From NCBI GenBank assembly GCA_034401795.1, contig CM067373.1, forward strand, positions 35,437,443 to 35,501,442: 64,000 bases of DNA, written 5' to 3'. Positions 44,691-56,419 of the stretch are shown here, one piece after another. Source of the DNA: Chaetoderma sp. LZ-2023a. Taxonomy: Eukaryota > Mollusca > Caudofoveata > Chaetodermatida > Chaetodermatidae. The notes beneath the pieces were generated by a model. The model had not been told where the DNA came from. It did not search any database and saw nothing but the letters and a program-made list of their open reading frames with translations. Each line of letters opens with the position of its first letter. Position 1 is the first letter of the stretch. The position numbers and the translations under genes were made by a program.

Positions 44691-45195
44691 AAGTCAGTAG
44701 TTTGACTGAAGTCAGTAGTTTGACTCATCATTTTTAGCCTAATTAATGGAGGCTTGTTGAATGACTGTTTCAGATTCTCCAGTGGCTTTTGATACCCAGC
44801 ATTCAAAATTTGGGCAATTTCAACATTTTCCTGATTTTGTCAAAGATAGAATGGCATATTTGGTTGAAACCCATAAGGCAGTTACTGATGAGATGTGTTT
44901 TGACAATTTCCGGAAAACACTTCATAAAGTTTTAAGATTTTCACCAAAAAGATTTATTCCGGAGCATACCAGCATAGAATCCTTCCAGCCAAATTTGTTT
45001 GAAATTGGCCCAACTGTTAAGGAGGAGATGCAATTTGGTGGACAGACAGGTGGATGGAGGGACATATGGACAGGTGAGATGAATAGCCGCCATGGCATAA
45101 GCTCATTTGGCCCTTTGGTACATGCTTCATTACAATAACACGACATGACGCAATGACAAAGGTCAGGGTCACTGACATTGGAAAAAATCTAGTTT
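44691..45195. repeat. Dispersed repeat fragment
   Basis: 44870-45080 carries TTTTGACAATTTCCGG and AAGGAGGAGATGC, as in 34640-35580, and ends TGGCATAAGCTCATTTGGCC. No gene. Confidence 0.5.
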
Positions 45196-46247
45196 TTAGC
45201 TCACCTGGCCAGAATGGTTAAGTGAGCTTATGGCATGGCAACCGTCCATCTGTCCATCAGTCCGTCGGCCAGCACCCGTCCGTCAACTTTTGCTTTAAAC
45301 GCTACTCCTCATTAACTGCTTGGCTGATTTCAGCCTAATATAACTGGAAGGACCCTATGGGGTAGGCTTCAGATCTTGTATACAGAATTTTGATTGGTCA
45401 ATGTTTTCGCCAACCATCTTGAATATTAAAAAAAAAAGGCAGGAAATCGTTTAAAACGTTACTCCTTATTAACTGCTTGTTCAATTTCAACCAGGCTTAG
45501 CTGGGAGGATAGTACAGCGGTATGTTTCAGAACTTGTATACAGAATTTTGATTGGTCAATTTTTCTGGCAGCCACCCTGGATTTTCTGCCAATTCTGGAA
45601 ATCACTTAAAAGCCTACTCGATAACCACTGGGCCGATTTCAATCAAACTTGGATGAAAGACCAATAGCATGGTATGCTTCAGAAGCTGTATACAGAATTT
45701 TGATTGGTCCACTTTTCTGGTGGCCATCTTGAATTAAAAACAAAATGGCAGGAAATCGTTTAAAACGCTACTCATTAACTGCTTGAGCAATTTCAACCAG
45801 ACTTGATTGGAAGGATACTAGGCTGGTAGGTTTCAAAACCCCTATACAGAATTTTGATTGGTCAATTTTTCCGGCGGGTATCTTGGATCTTCTGAAAATT
45901 TCTGGAAATCACTTAAAAGCCTACTCGATAACCACTCGGCTGATTTCAATCAAAAATGGATGGAAGAACGCTAGCGTAGTATGCTTCAGAACTTGTATAC
46001 ACAATTTTGATTGGTCCATTTTTCCACCGGCCATCTTGAATTTTCCGAAAAAAGGCGGGAAAATGTTTAAAACACTACTCATTAACTGCTCGAGCAATTT
46101 CAACCAGACTTGGCTGGAATGATACTAGGCTGGTAGGTTTCAGAACTTGTATACAGAATTTTGACTGGTAACTTTTTCTGGTGGCCAGCTTGTATTTTCT
46201 GGAAAATGGCGGGAAATCGTTTAAAACGCTACTCATTAACTGCTTGA
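45196..46247. repeat. Dispersed repeat, about 215-bp tandem units
   Basis: Starts TTTTAGCTCACCTGGCCAGA. About five units follow, with CGCTACTCATTAACTGCTTG, AGCAATTTCAACCAGACTTG and ACAGAATTTTGATTGGTCAA. The last unit is split by the transposon 46248-48313 and resumes at 48314. Confidence 0.8.
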
Positions 46248-48313
46248 GGTCAATTCCACAGAAAAGTAACATTTTCATGATTTAAAAAAAAATTTTTACA
46301 GTTAAATAACGCACTGAAATCAAATATGGATTGGTTCTGGTTTCTAAAACAGGTCTAACCTTGTTGATATCTGCTTCTATTCCTGATATATAGTTTTTCA
46401 AAATATAGGTTAAATTTGAGTTTAATATTAGTCAATTTAGTAATTAGTTATGTACCTCCCACATTCAGTTCACACTGCATTCTATGCTTCTCGGTGATGA
46501 ATTCAGAACAAAGGTGCAATGCACTTTTTATAGCCAGGGTCATGAATCGACATGATTACCAGCCTCTACACTAATTTGACCCAGAAGTGTCTGGACGGCT
46601 CTGTCCCATCAGTCACAGTTTTGGTCTTGTTGTTTAGTCTGTATCTCAACTGGAATGCACATTTTTGTAATTTTATATTTTCCTATATACCGGTACTAGA
46701 CTATACCGGTACTAGACTGCTAAGCCTATCAGAGCCATGTGCATATATATGAGTTGATGTGTAGATATTCTCAGCAGACCAGTTTAAGTTTTGTCCCATA
46801 AGTCACAAAATATTTAGTAATAACGCAAATGGGGAAGACAAGTTTAGAAACCCTTAACAGTCTGCCAACAAAGTGGCACTTTTCAGCCACCTCTCATGGT
46901 AAGGGATGCATTGATGGTATTGGAGGGACTGTTAAAAGACGAGTATCTGAAAAGGTGAGAAGCGAGAAATTAGATATTGCATCTTCAGCCGATTTTGCCA
47001 AACTAGCTACCAATGTCTGCCCAAACATCAATGTGGTATATATTGATAAGGACAAGATTGAATCAAAAAAACCCTGAGCTTGATGATTTCTGGAACCCAA
47101 ATGGACAAGAAATTAAAACACTATCTGGCAGCCGTTCAGCTCATTATTTTGAAGCCATTTAACCATATGTTATTAAGTATGCTATTTATTCACCCATTGA
47201 GACATAAAAAATGCCAATGTTTTCACTTGTGAGCGGGGATGCAGGTAATAAGAATGATGTAGTACATGTAAATGATGACCATGCTCCCGAAGAGATTGAT
47301 TTACCCCTTTCACCAAATGAGTACTTTGTGGACAATGGGTAATTGTCGATTATGACTCCATAAGTTATTATGGATTAATAGTAATGTAGAGGAAAACATT
47401 CATCAAAATCGGTGCCTTAAGCCATCTAGTTCTGGAAAAACATAAGTGTTTGAACCAGAGAAAAAGACAGTTTGGTATAATGAAGAGCAAATAAAGGCCA
47501 GAATGGAAAGAGAGCCCATGCTAGTTAATGCCAGAGGCTTGTATAAAGTGTCATCATAATCATGAAAATTGTCCCATCAGTCACAATTTCAAAGGTCTTG
47601 AAACTGACACATGGCTGTATTTGTGACCATTGTATTACATGTAAGCATTTTATTATTTTTACGCATTATTTGAGAATACATATTAAAAATATGCGGTCTT
47701 TTGGCATCATGAATCATGATAATAAGTTTTCACTCTTCAGTGTAGGCATTAGTAATTATAGAATAAAAACGTTTTAAGCTGTTGTTGTGTTTGCTTAATA
47801 TAAAGTGATCATTACTAATAATATAATGCCTCTTAATACTTTGATGGTTCCACTATTCTATTAAGAATAATATGTCTCAGAGTGACACCTACAGATATTT
47901 TTTAGATACAGTCCCATCAGTCACAATTTATTGTCCCATAATAATTCACTGCTGCCATGATGAAAAAAATAGGATGTATGCCTCTATGGTGTATTTAGAA
48001 AGCTACAAGTATCTCTTAATAGAATTAAGTCACATGTAAGCTGCCTCTCAAACTGAGATAGTATTTACAGTGTGACTGAGCAGGGTATAAAACGGTGGTC
48101 CGCAAAGGTCCCATAAGTCACAGCCCCTTTATGCATGCTGTTCACAAGTGAAGGTGATAGATAATTCCAGTTTACATTCATATTTGGTTATAGTCAGGTC
48201 TTTGCTATCAGATTAAATTCAGATAATAACTATTGTGCCTTAATTCTTTGTATTATTGGCTACAATTTTGAAAAAATAATTCAAATGTCCCATAAGTCAC
48301 AATGGAATTGACC
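46248..48313 (+). mobile_element. DNA transposon with TTGA target duplication, family unassigned
   Basis: Inserted in a unit of the 215-bp repeat, so its ends are exact: ...CTGCTTGA | GGTCAATTCCA ... TGGAATTGACC | TTGAGCAATT. The terminal inverted repeat is 11 bp and the target duplication 4 bp (TTGA). It carries remnants of a plus-strand protein (46829-47560) and six direct copies of GTCCCAT(A/C)AGTCACA. A 4-bp duplication fits Sola, Academ or Ginger2-like groups, but I cannot choose. Confidence 0.75.
46829..47560 (+). pseudogene. Transposon protein remnant with SHGKG-GGTVKR box
   Basis: First frame: LPTKWHFSATSHGKGCIDGI, GGTVKRRVSEKVRSEKLDIA, then FAKLATNVCPNINVVYIDKD. After a frame change comes ELDDFWNPNGQEIKTLSG, later SGDAGNKNDVVHV and, near the end, EKKTVWYNEEQIKARMEREP then LVNARGLYKV. 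I know the box (W-F-ATSHGKG-x-DGIGGTVKR) from uncharacterised invertebrate proteins of likely transposon origin. Frame changes and stops make it dead. A DDE core was not seen. Confidence 0.55.
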
Positions 48314-48317
48314 TTGA

Positions 48318-48864
48318 GCAATTTCAACCAAACTTGGCTGGAAGGATACTAGGCTGGTAGGTTTCAAAATTTGTATGCCAAATTTTGATTGCCGGACTCA
48401 GCCAAACTATAGCAGGTAATCCCGAGCTATTTAGACCATACTGTTCTTTCTCCAATCAGTAGCTTCATTGCTTTATTAGAGATAAATTACAGGCGTGGTC
48501 AGCGAGAGGAGTTCAACCAAGCGAGTCATGAGGGCCAAGATGATGGTTTATGCGTTGCGTTTGGAATCAAATTTTCATAAGATAATCCAAGTTTGACTGC
48601 TTATTGTATTCTGTTTATATATCATGATATCATGTTCATTGATTTGATATATTCATGCTCATTCCCAGGCTATTATGTGTCAGGTTTTGTTAACCCACTT
48701 GTCACGTTTGTGTTTCATGCAAGATTTCATGTTCACTAGTTCTCTCCCCTTGCTGGAGAAAGAGGGGAAGTGGGGGTGGTTATGCGAATGTGAGTCGGTC
48801 AGAAGACTTGTTGGTCCTCTATGAAAAGGACTGTGACAAGTTTAATCTCATTCTTTTTCTAAAG
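48318..48864. other. Upstream of the first EPRS1 exon found
   Basis: 48318-48400 is the rest of the interrupted 215-bp repeat unit. 48400-48864 has no repeats I recognise and is a plausible place for EPRS1 5' sequence, but no start exon could be proven. Confidence 0.35.
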
Positions 48865-48901
48865 GCACTTTTGTCAGTTCTGGATCGCCCCTTCCCACCA
48901 G
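48865..48901 (+). CDS. EPRS1: EPRS1 exon (short, 5' region)
   Basis: 37 nt between a polypyrimidine acceptor (ATTCTTTTTCTAAAG) and donor GTTACTG. Reads ALLSVLDRPFPP plus one base, and that base completes an Ala codon with the next exon (…PPAALLTLEHLNE). This fits the human EPRS1 start [20 protein letters not shown]. No ATG lies in frame within the exon, and the upstream in-frame start is GTG, so the initiator exon must be further 5'. The support is the phase match and the short alignment; being so small, it could be wrong. Confidence 0.5.
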
Positions 48902-49733
48902 GTTACTGTTCAGATCTGGTGTTATCAATAAGTACATGTAATGTAATGGTAAGCGTTGATCGATGGAGAGCAAAGAAAATTAAATTTTCCCTTCTCCAAG
49001 ATCTAACAATACTTATCATTACATAATGGACCCAGCCTCTCAGCCCCACGGAGGCGATCCATGTGTGATTTACTCTTGCTTAAGCTATGCAAACAAGTGG
49101 AGTTCATGGTAACATGTACCCATTTGTTGGGGCCGGTACCCGGTTCCAGGAACCGGTAAGAGTTTCTGTTAAAGTCTAAAAAGTCTTAGCGCACAACCTC
49201 CAAGGTGGTTGTTATCAATAAGTAATGTAATGGTAAGTACTGTTAGATCTGGGAGAAAGGGAAATTGAAATTTCCTTCATTCTCAAATAATTGTCGATGT
49301 TGACAAAATGTCAGATTTCCGACCAAATACCAATGTCAGATTTTCGACTTTTTGCCGACATTGACAGAGCGTCAGATTTCAATGCTTAGTCCATCACCAA
49401 TTATGCATTCGTGATGTACTTATCTATTGATTATGACATCATATGATGGATGGATAAACTGGAAAGGTCCATTGTACTAACTAACATGTTTCTGTTTTTG
49501 TTCTGGAAACATTTGAACTTATTTCCGAGCTTTACTGTAAATGTTAAAACATTTAATTTAATATATAATCAACTAATTCCGTGAGACTTGCCTGGAGACT
49601 GGAAGCATATTTTAAATACTGCCACAGTGCCACTCTCATTGTTTGTTGTGAGAAACTATCATGTTTGATGATTTTATTGTACAGTCAAAATCAGTATCTA
49701 TAGATCTAAGATTAAGCATTCTTTCTATTGCAG
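48902..49733. repeat. EPRS1 intron with small repeats
   Basis: 49285-49385 has three versions of ATGTCAGATTTCCGAC. 49385-49478 is the right end of the AACTGGAAAGGTCCATT MITE. Nothing else recognised. Confidence 0.5.
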
Positions 49734-49821
49734 CCGCCCTGCTCACATTAGAGCATTTGAACGAGGTGAAAAGTGTGATTGATGTTGACTGGCAGCAAGC
49801 AAATATCCTCACTGTTGACAA
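49734..49821 (+). CDS. EPRS1: EPRS1 exon: GST-like domain, N-terminal part
   Basis: 88 nt between acceptor TTCTATTGCAG and donor GTAAGTTA. It needs one base from the previous exon and leaves AA. Reads ALLTLEHLNEVKSVIDVDWQ then QANILTVD(K). Human EPRS1 here is [29 protein letters not shown]. This is the thioredoxin-like half of the GST-like domain, which docks the synthetase in the multi-synthetase complex. Confidence 0.85.
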
Positions 49822-49851
49822 GTAAGTTATTAAATATGTATGCATGATCAA

Positions 49852-50012
49852 TTAACCCTTTAATGGTCAAGCCGGCCAAAACTGACCTCTGTAATGGTCT
49901 TATGGAATGTCAATTTACAGGCTAAGAGCGATGACCATGCCATTCATTCCAGTGATAAATGTTCAGAAATTGTGTACTGTTGGCCTGTAAATGGACATAC
50001 AATAGGCAGATA
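49852..50012. repeat. Hairpin family B copy
   Basis: TTAACCCTTTAATGGTCAAG start; arms AATGTCAATTTACAGGC and GGCCTGTAAATGGACAT. Confidence 0.8.
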
Positions 50013-50150
50013 TTTAAATTAAACGAGCACAATAACATGTAGAACATAATGCCATGGTCTGCTTAGTACAGCTCAGATATAGCATGCAGACCATACTGCC
50101 AGACTGTACTTAGTACAACTCGGAAATAACATGCAGACCATACTGCCAGA

Positions 50151-51233
50151 TAGGCTGGCGCGATTTTTCGATTTAATCGTGAAGTTCGATTTATTTTTAA
50201 AATCACCATTTTTACGATGTAATTGATGGAAAATCGGAAAATTGTCTGAAATTTCATGTTTTTTTTAAATCTGAGGTATGTACTTTTCCATCGCATTTTA
50301 TCAGTACATGAGTACAATTATAATCGATTCACGCCAGTGCTCATTTTGTTTATATCCCGCCGTGCTATGCACGTGTAGAATAATTACTAATCATAACACA
50401 AAGCGCTACAATAAACAAGCTAACATTAGCGAGGTAACAGCTTTGTCGTTGAGAAAACCAGCTAGTTACTCCGTCGAATCGCCATATAATTTTCTTTCTT
50501 TCGCTGCAGACCAGGCAATCAGTGAGCATACTTCTTTTTAATTCTAGAGTTAGCAATTTCAGGTGGTGTAATAATTTTTCCCTTTTGATTCGGTTGTCAT
50601 GTCAAATTAAAGAAAATAAAGCAACAGCATTCCAGATTGTTTGATTTTGAAATGTGCGTTCTGTTGATTACTCTTAAATGTAAATAGTACATTCTGAAAG
50701 CAACTATAAACTGCACTATAGGACGAGTTTATGCCGTTACACTTATACCTACTCAAGGCTACCGTCCTATGTATGTGGATTGCGCAGTATCTCCCCGGGT
50801 ACTAATATTAGCATCTTCGCGTTACTCCGGTAATGACCTAAACTCGTCCTACAAAGGGAGGATATAAGCGGAAGCTGATACATCATGTAATTAATTTTTT
50901 CTCGGCGACATTTTATCTCAAATTTTGATGAAATAAATATTGTTTATTAAACTATGCGCAATATGTAGGTGGCCCCAATTAATAATTTCACTCCTGCGAT
51001 GATGGATATAAGGTATACATTAAGCATAGACGTAGGATGGTTAGAATACGTCGCATGAAAATCTGTTCCAATTTCGTGCTATTTTTGTATCATTTATTTC
51101 AACTTTTTCTAGAAACAAGTCACGTTACCTCGGTTTATACTTTTGGGAATTTGGACCTACGATTTAATCGAAAATCGCAATTTTTTTTACAAAATCGATC
51201 GCGATGTTTCAAAGCAAAAATCGTGCAAGCCTA
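50151..51233. mobile_element. hAT-like non-autonomous element inside the minisatellite
   Basis: Ends TAGGCTGGCGCGATTTTTCG and, inverted, TAGGCTTGCACGATTTTTGC. An exact 8-bp duplication CTGCCAGA (50143-50150 and 51234-51241) comes from the array unit itself. Subterminal ATCG-rich blocks (CGATTTAATCG) occur at both ends. No transposase. Confidence 0.9.
50721..50849. mobile_element. 129-bp MITE nested in the hAT element
   Basis: Starts GGACGAGTTTATGCCGTTAC and ends with the inverse-like GTAATGACCTAAACTCGTCC. It is flanked by TA on both sides, as expected for Tc1/mariner- or PIF-like target preference. Confidence 0.7.
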
Positions 51234-52209
51234 CTGCCAGACTCTGCTTAGTACAGCTCAGATATAACATGCAGACCATACTGCCAGGCTCTGCTTAGTA
51301 CAGCTCATAAATAACATGCAGACCATACTGCCAGGCTCTGCTTAGTACAGCTCATAAATAACATGCAGACCATACTGCCAGGCTCTGCTTAGTACAGCTC
51401 AAAAATAACATGCAGACCATACTGCCAGGCTCTGCTTAGTACAGCTCAGAAGTAACATGCAGACCATACTGCCAGGCTCTGCTTAGTACAGCTCAGATAT
51501 AACATGCAGACCATACTTCCAGGCTCTGCTTAGTACAGCTCAGAAGTAACATGCAGACCATACTGCCAGGCTCTGCTTAGTACAGCTCAGAAATAACATG
51601 CAGACCATACTTCCAGGCTCTGCTTAGTACAGCTCATAAATAACATGCAGACCATACTGCCAGGCTCTGCTTAGTACAGCTCATAAATAACATGCAGACC
51701 ATACTGCCAGGCTCTGCTTAGTACAGCTAAAAAATAACATGCAGACCATACTGCCAGACTCTGCTTAGTACAGCTCAGAAATAACATGCAGACCATACTG
51801 CCAGGCTCTGCTTAGTACAGCTCAGAAGTAACATGCAGACCATACTGCCAGGCTCCGCTTAGTACAGCTCAGAAATAACATGCAGACCATACTGCCAGGC
51901 TCTGCTTAGTACAGCTCAGATATAACATGCAGACCATACTGCCAGGCTCTGCTTAGTACAGCTCAGAAATAACATGCAGACCATACTGCCAGGCTCTGCT
52001 TAGTACAGCTCAGATATAACATGCAGACCATGCTGCCAGGCTATGCTTAGTACAGCTCAGAAATAACATGCAGACCATACTTCCAGGCTCTGCTTAGTAC
52101 AGCTCAGAAATAACATGCAGACCATACTGCCAGGCTCTGCTTAGTACAACTCATAAATAACACGCAGACCATACTGCCAGGCTCTGCTTAGTACAGCTCA
52201 GAAATAACA

Positions 52210-53990
52210 GTGTACTGGTGAATATTTTTAGCCCAATGCAGCAATGTTTTCCAATCCAATTATGCCCAAAATATTCAACAGGACATTTCTTACATCATGT
52301 TCAAAATTTTACTAACTAATATGTTTCTTTTTAGCTCACCTGACCTGAAAGGCCAAATGAGCTTTATGCTCTGGCGACCGTCCTTCGTCCATCTGTCGTC
52401 CGTCAACCTTTTCCTTAAACGATTTCTTGTGAAGAACCACTCACTTAAATTATATTTGGCAGGAAGCATCCTGAGGGCATAGAGCTCCAAGTTTGTTCAA
52501 ACGAGGCTAGTTGGTGAATTTCGCCGGTGGCCATCTCAGATTTTGGCCGATTTTTAGAAACATCTTTAAAAATCTTCTTAAAACGCTTGAGGGATCGATT
52601 CAAAACTCATGAAACACAATTTAGGTCAACAGCTGAACTAAGTTTGTTCAGGGGAACTTGAATAGGAAAATGCTTTAGTGGCCATCTTGGATGACCTAGT
52701 TTTCATGAAAACAACTTCTCCAGAACCGCTGAACGGATTGACCCCAAGTTTGGATGATATGATTAGGGACTAAGGCCCATAAAAATTTGTTCAACGGAGG
52801 CTGATTCGTAAAAAAAACATGGCTGCCATGGACCAATTGGATCTTTTATTTGATGGTTGTATATAGGCTTTTTGATATGTTGATTTCAATTTTCAACTTT
52901 CGAAACTGTCAGAAAAATGGTTTGGCGGCCATCATGGATCTTTTTTCCCGTCAAAAAGTCCCATACTAAAGCAATAGGAAATTTAAAATGTCTTCTCAAG
53001 AACCACGGGGCTGATTTCAATTATGTTTGGCAGGAAGCACTCTTAAGGCATAGGGATCTAAGCTTGTTCAAAGGAAGCTGATCGGCCAATTTGGCTGGCA
53101 GTCATCTTGCATTTTGCACGGTTTTTAGAAATGTCTAAAAATCTTCTCTAAAAACGGGGGATCGATTCAAAACTTATGACACATCATCTTGGGCAACAGC
53201 TTAACCAAGTTTGTTCAAGTAAATTTTGATTGGCCAAATGTTTCAGCAGCCATCTTGGATGACCAATTTTTTGCAAAAACCGATTCCAGAACCGCTGAAT
53301 GGATCGGGCTGAAATTTGGGAAATATGATCAGGCATTGATGGCTATTAGATTTGTTCAAAGGAAGTTAATATGTCGCAAAACATGGTCATTGTGGCCCTA
53401 TCAAAATGTAGCGTGTTTGACAGCCATATTGGATTTTTAATTTGATGGATTTTGAAGCCAAAATTCGTTTTATATAGGTTCTTGGAATGCTGATTTCAAA
53501 TTTGGCACTTTCGAAACTGTCAGAAATAATGGATTGGTGGTCATTTTGGATTTTTTAAACCGGCAAAAACTCCCAAAGTAAAGCAATGGGAAATTGAAAA
53601 TATCGCCTCGAGAAACATTTGACCGATTTTAACCAAATTTGGTAGGACATTCTGTTTGTGGGTCTGGCCAAATCTTAATGTTCTACATAAAGGTGATGAC
53701 ATTTCTAGTGACAGTATTCTACATAAAGGTGATGACATTTCTAGTGACAGTATTCTACGTAAAGGTGATGACATTTCTAGTGACAGTATTCTACATAAAG
53801 GTGATGACATTTCTAGTGACAGTATTCTACGTAAAGGTGATGACATTTCTAGTGACAGTATTCTACATAAAGGTGATGACCTTTCTAGTGACAGTATTCT
53901 ACATAAAGGTGATGACATTTCTAGTTGAAATACCGATGGTCCACATGGTCCAGGTAAGTGATACACGCCCCTTGGGCCTCTTGTTTTGGA
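52210..53990. repeat. Dispersed AGCTCACCTG...GGGCCTCTTGTT repeat
   Basis: 52212-52283 is a decayed hairpin A (CAAAATATTCAACAGGAC). 52331-53986 starts TTTTTAGCTCACCTGACCTG and ends CCCCTTGGGCCTCTTGTTTT, the reverse orientation of 6940-7852. It includes two cycles of the AAGATGG-type blocks. Confidence 0.7.
53681..53925. repeat. 36-bp minisatellite, about seven units
   Basis: Unit TTCTACATAAAGGTGATGAC followed by ATTTCTAGTGACAGTA. 36 is a multiple of three and no frame has a stop, so ORFs open on both strands; none looks like a protein gene. Confidence 0.9.
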
Positions 53991-54840
53991 GACATGTTAG
54001 CTTATTTACAACATGTATGTGCTGTACTCTCATCTTGACCTTTTGACCCTTATACTAGACCAGAAACAGTCAAACAACAAAGTCAAAATCTAGGGCAAGA
54101 GCTGAACCAACTTTGTTCAAGGACACTTGATTAGCCAAATAGTTTGGCGGCCATTTTTAATGACCTGGTTTTTGCACAAATGACCTTCAGAACCGCTGAA
54201 CAGATCGCGCCAAAAATTGGGAAATATGATTATGGTCTAAGGGCCATTAAAGGTTGTTCAAGGGAAGTTGATAGTCGATCTTTTTCCCGCCGAAAACTTC
54301 CATACTAGGGCGCATCCTTAGGCCATAGAGATCCGAGTTTGTTCAAAGGAAGCCGATCATCCAATTTGGCTGACCATCTTGTACTTCAGCCCATTTTTAG
54401 AAATGTCTTAAAAATCTTTTCGAAACCACTTTGGGGACTGATTCAAAACTCATGAAATATCATCTATGGCAAGAGCTGAACCACGCTTGTTCAATTCAAG
54501 ACAACTTAATTAGCCAAATGGTTTGGTGGCCATCATGGATGACTATTTTTCATGAAAATGACCTCCAGAACCGCTGAATGGTTCTTAGGCAGCAACGGCT
54601 TTCCAGACAAATTAATTTCAAAATATTCAACAGCTTCTCTGTATGGTTGCCTTGGAAATGAGTTTTATAGGGATCCATCGATGAATGGATTAAAGAAGTG
54701 ATCAGCTTTGAGCTTGCAAAAATTTGTTGATGAATGGCCTCACATCTATATATTATACATGTACATGAGTCTTCATGCTGGCACAATTCAGCATAATGTT
54801 TTTCTCTATATATGTCATTAGTAAGACTCAGTATTTCACT
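53991..54840. repeat. Dispersed repeat remnant and half hairpin A
   Basis: 54070-54585 continues the AAGATGG-type blocks, then switches at GGTTCTTAGGCAGCAACGGC into the right arm of hairpin A (54590-54640). Confidence 0.6.
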
Positions 54841-55052
54841 TAACCCATAAAGTCTTAAATTTGTTCAAGAAAATTTCAATTTGCAGACCAATATGAGACT
54901 ATTTTTGAAAATTTACCACTGGAATGACTGGCTCGGTTATCGAGCCAGTTATAACGGTGGTAAATTTTCTAAAATAGTCTCTCTGTCTGCAAATGGACAT
55001 TTCTCAAGACTACTGTAGAAGCCATTTTTTGCTGATGTGAGTTAATGGGTTG
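54841..55052. repeat. Hairpin family B, clean copy
   Basis: Bounded by TTAACCCATAAAG and GAGTTAATGGGTTGA. The centre is ACTGGCTCGGTTATCGAGCC with its partner AGTTATAACGGTGG; arms run to TTTGCAGACCAATATGAGAC / GTCTCTCTGTCTGCAAATGG. It ends only about 30 bp before an exon. Confidence 0.85.
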
Positions 55053-55083
55053 ATGTTTCTTTCCTATATGATTGTTTTACCAG

Positions 55084-55183
55084 AGATGTGGAATTCACCA
55101 GCTCAGCTTCAATCTGTCGCTATCTCGCTCGTCTTTATCCGGATGCTGGATTGTATGGAGGCAATATCCTACAGAAGACTGAG
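55084..55183 (+). CDS. EPRS1: EPRS1 exon: GST-like domain, middle
   Basis: 100 nt between acceptor TTTTACCAG and donor GTGTGTAC. One base completes AA+A (Lys); it ends in phase 0. Reads DVEFTSSASICRYLARLYPD then AGLYGGNILQKTE, matching human [32 protein letters not shown] almost position by position. The RYLAR helix and the GLYG turn are characteristic of this domain. Confidence 0.93.
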
Positions 55184-56419
55184 GTGTGTACATAAACTGG
55201 TGTTAACAATTTAACCCTTACAGATCATCTGGAAATGAAAATTTTGTTGTTGTAATGCTATGAATATTTTGAAGGTAATGAATGTGAACTGTTGCTCTCT
55301 GTCGCAGCATAGGTTCCAGTCATCAATCATATTAGTTTCAAAATAATCGACAGCGAAATTGAGACACTGGATTTTGAAGGATTAAAGGGTCAATATAATA
55401 CTTATGTTATACACACAGATATATTTGTCATAACACTGATGGCAACACTGTCAGCCTATTTTTTAGCTAACGTGTATTATAAGAATCTGGCTTTGGAAAT
55501 GGATAAATATAATTTGATAGCATTTTTGAAAAGTGCATTATTTATTCGGGCAATATTGCTGGTTATTTTCTGTTCATATCAAAAGTTGTCTCCCATTCTG
55601 TGCATCTGATGATGATGAGTGGATACTTCTTTCAGGTGCAATCAGCTTTTTTTCAAGCTTCTCCACCGTGTGTTGTCCATTGTATGTATCCTTTAGAAGC
55701 TCATTTAGGGTCTTTTTCCATATATAAAGGGAGAGAAAAGGGAAATAACAAATGATGTTTATTGGTAATTTCATACAATATTAAATAAAGTACCATTGGT
55801 AAAAAATGGAAATAAATCAGGATTATCTGAGAAAACGCATTTATGAAATCTCGGCGCGCTTGGAGCCAATTAGTGACTTCGCTGGTGCTTCGCATTCCGC
55901 CATGTGTCAACTGTGTGTGCAGGTATACCGCATAGGCCTACCTGAATATAACGAAAGCACACCTGAATATAGTTTTGTAAGCGGTATGAATAGTATTCTC
56001 TATAGGCGCCGATGTAGAGCGATTAACTCACTACTGCTAATTCGCTATTGATCCTTTTGAAATCGTTATATTTGAAAGTCACTTTTTCTGGTGGAAGCAA
56101 CAAGTTTCGGTAAAAATTATTTCAAAATACACTGCTGTTTTCCAAGGTTGCAGTATGATGCTTACTAAATACTTTGAAATTCATGTGAGTGAATGTAGAC
56201 CCTGTCTCTGGAAACAATGGCTTTCAGTCAAATTGTTTTAAAACTAGACAGTATTTTACCTTTTAGGACATAGTGGCTAATTAGCTTAACACGAGTTTAA
56301 CTTAGCTTATATGACCGGCTATAGCGGGTATTATTTATTTACTCGGCATACACCAGAGCGCATATGTCCAGCTGCATCACTAATTGGTTCCCACTAGTGT
56401 CATAAATGGTATTTAGCTG
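55184..56419. repeat. EPRS1 intron with decayed hairpin A copies
   Basis: 55255-55352 is a family A copy (TATGAATATTTTGAAGG / GTTTCAAAATAATCGACAG). A further weak copy lies near 56165-56260. An 81-codon plus ORF at 55806-56051 is not recognisable. Confidence 0.5.

Larger units (their letters stand above)
50055..52209. repeat. 47-bp minisatellite, split by a hAT element
   Basis: Unit: GGCTCTGCTTAGTACAGCTC, AGAAATAACATGCAGACC, ATACTGCCA. About two units lie at 50055-50150 and about 21 at 51234-52209. Variation is mostly at A/T positions after GCTC. No coding meaning seen. It lies in the EPRS1 intron. Confidence 0.93.

Noticed and set aside
50055-52209. CRISPR-like regular array
   Set aside because: Units are contiguous 47-bp repeats without unique spacers, in an animal genome.
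53541-54046. ORFs of 90-141 codons on both strands
   Set aside because: Caused by the 36-bp minisatellite, whose unit is a multiple of three without stops.
55806-56051. 81-codon plus ORF in the EPRS1 intron
   Set aside because: Does not fit EPRS1 sequence or phase and shows no domain features.
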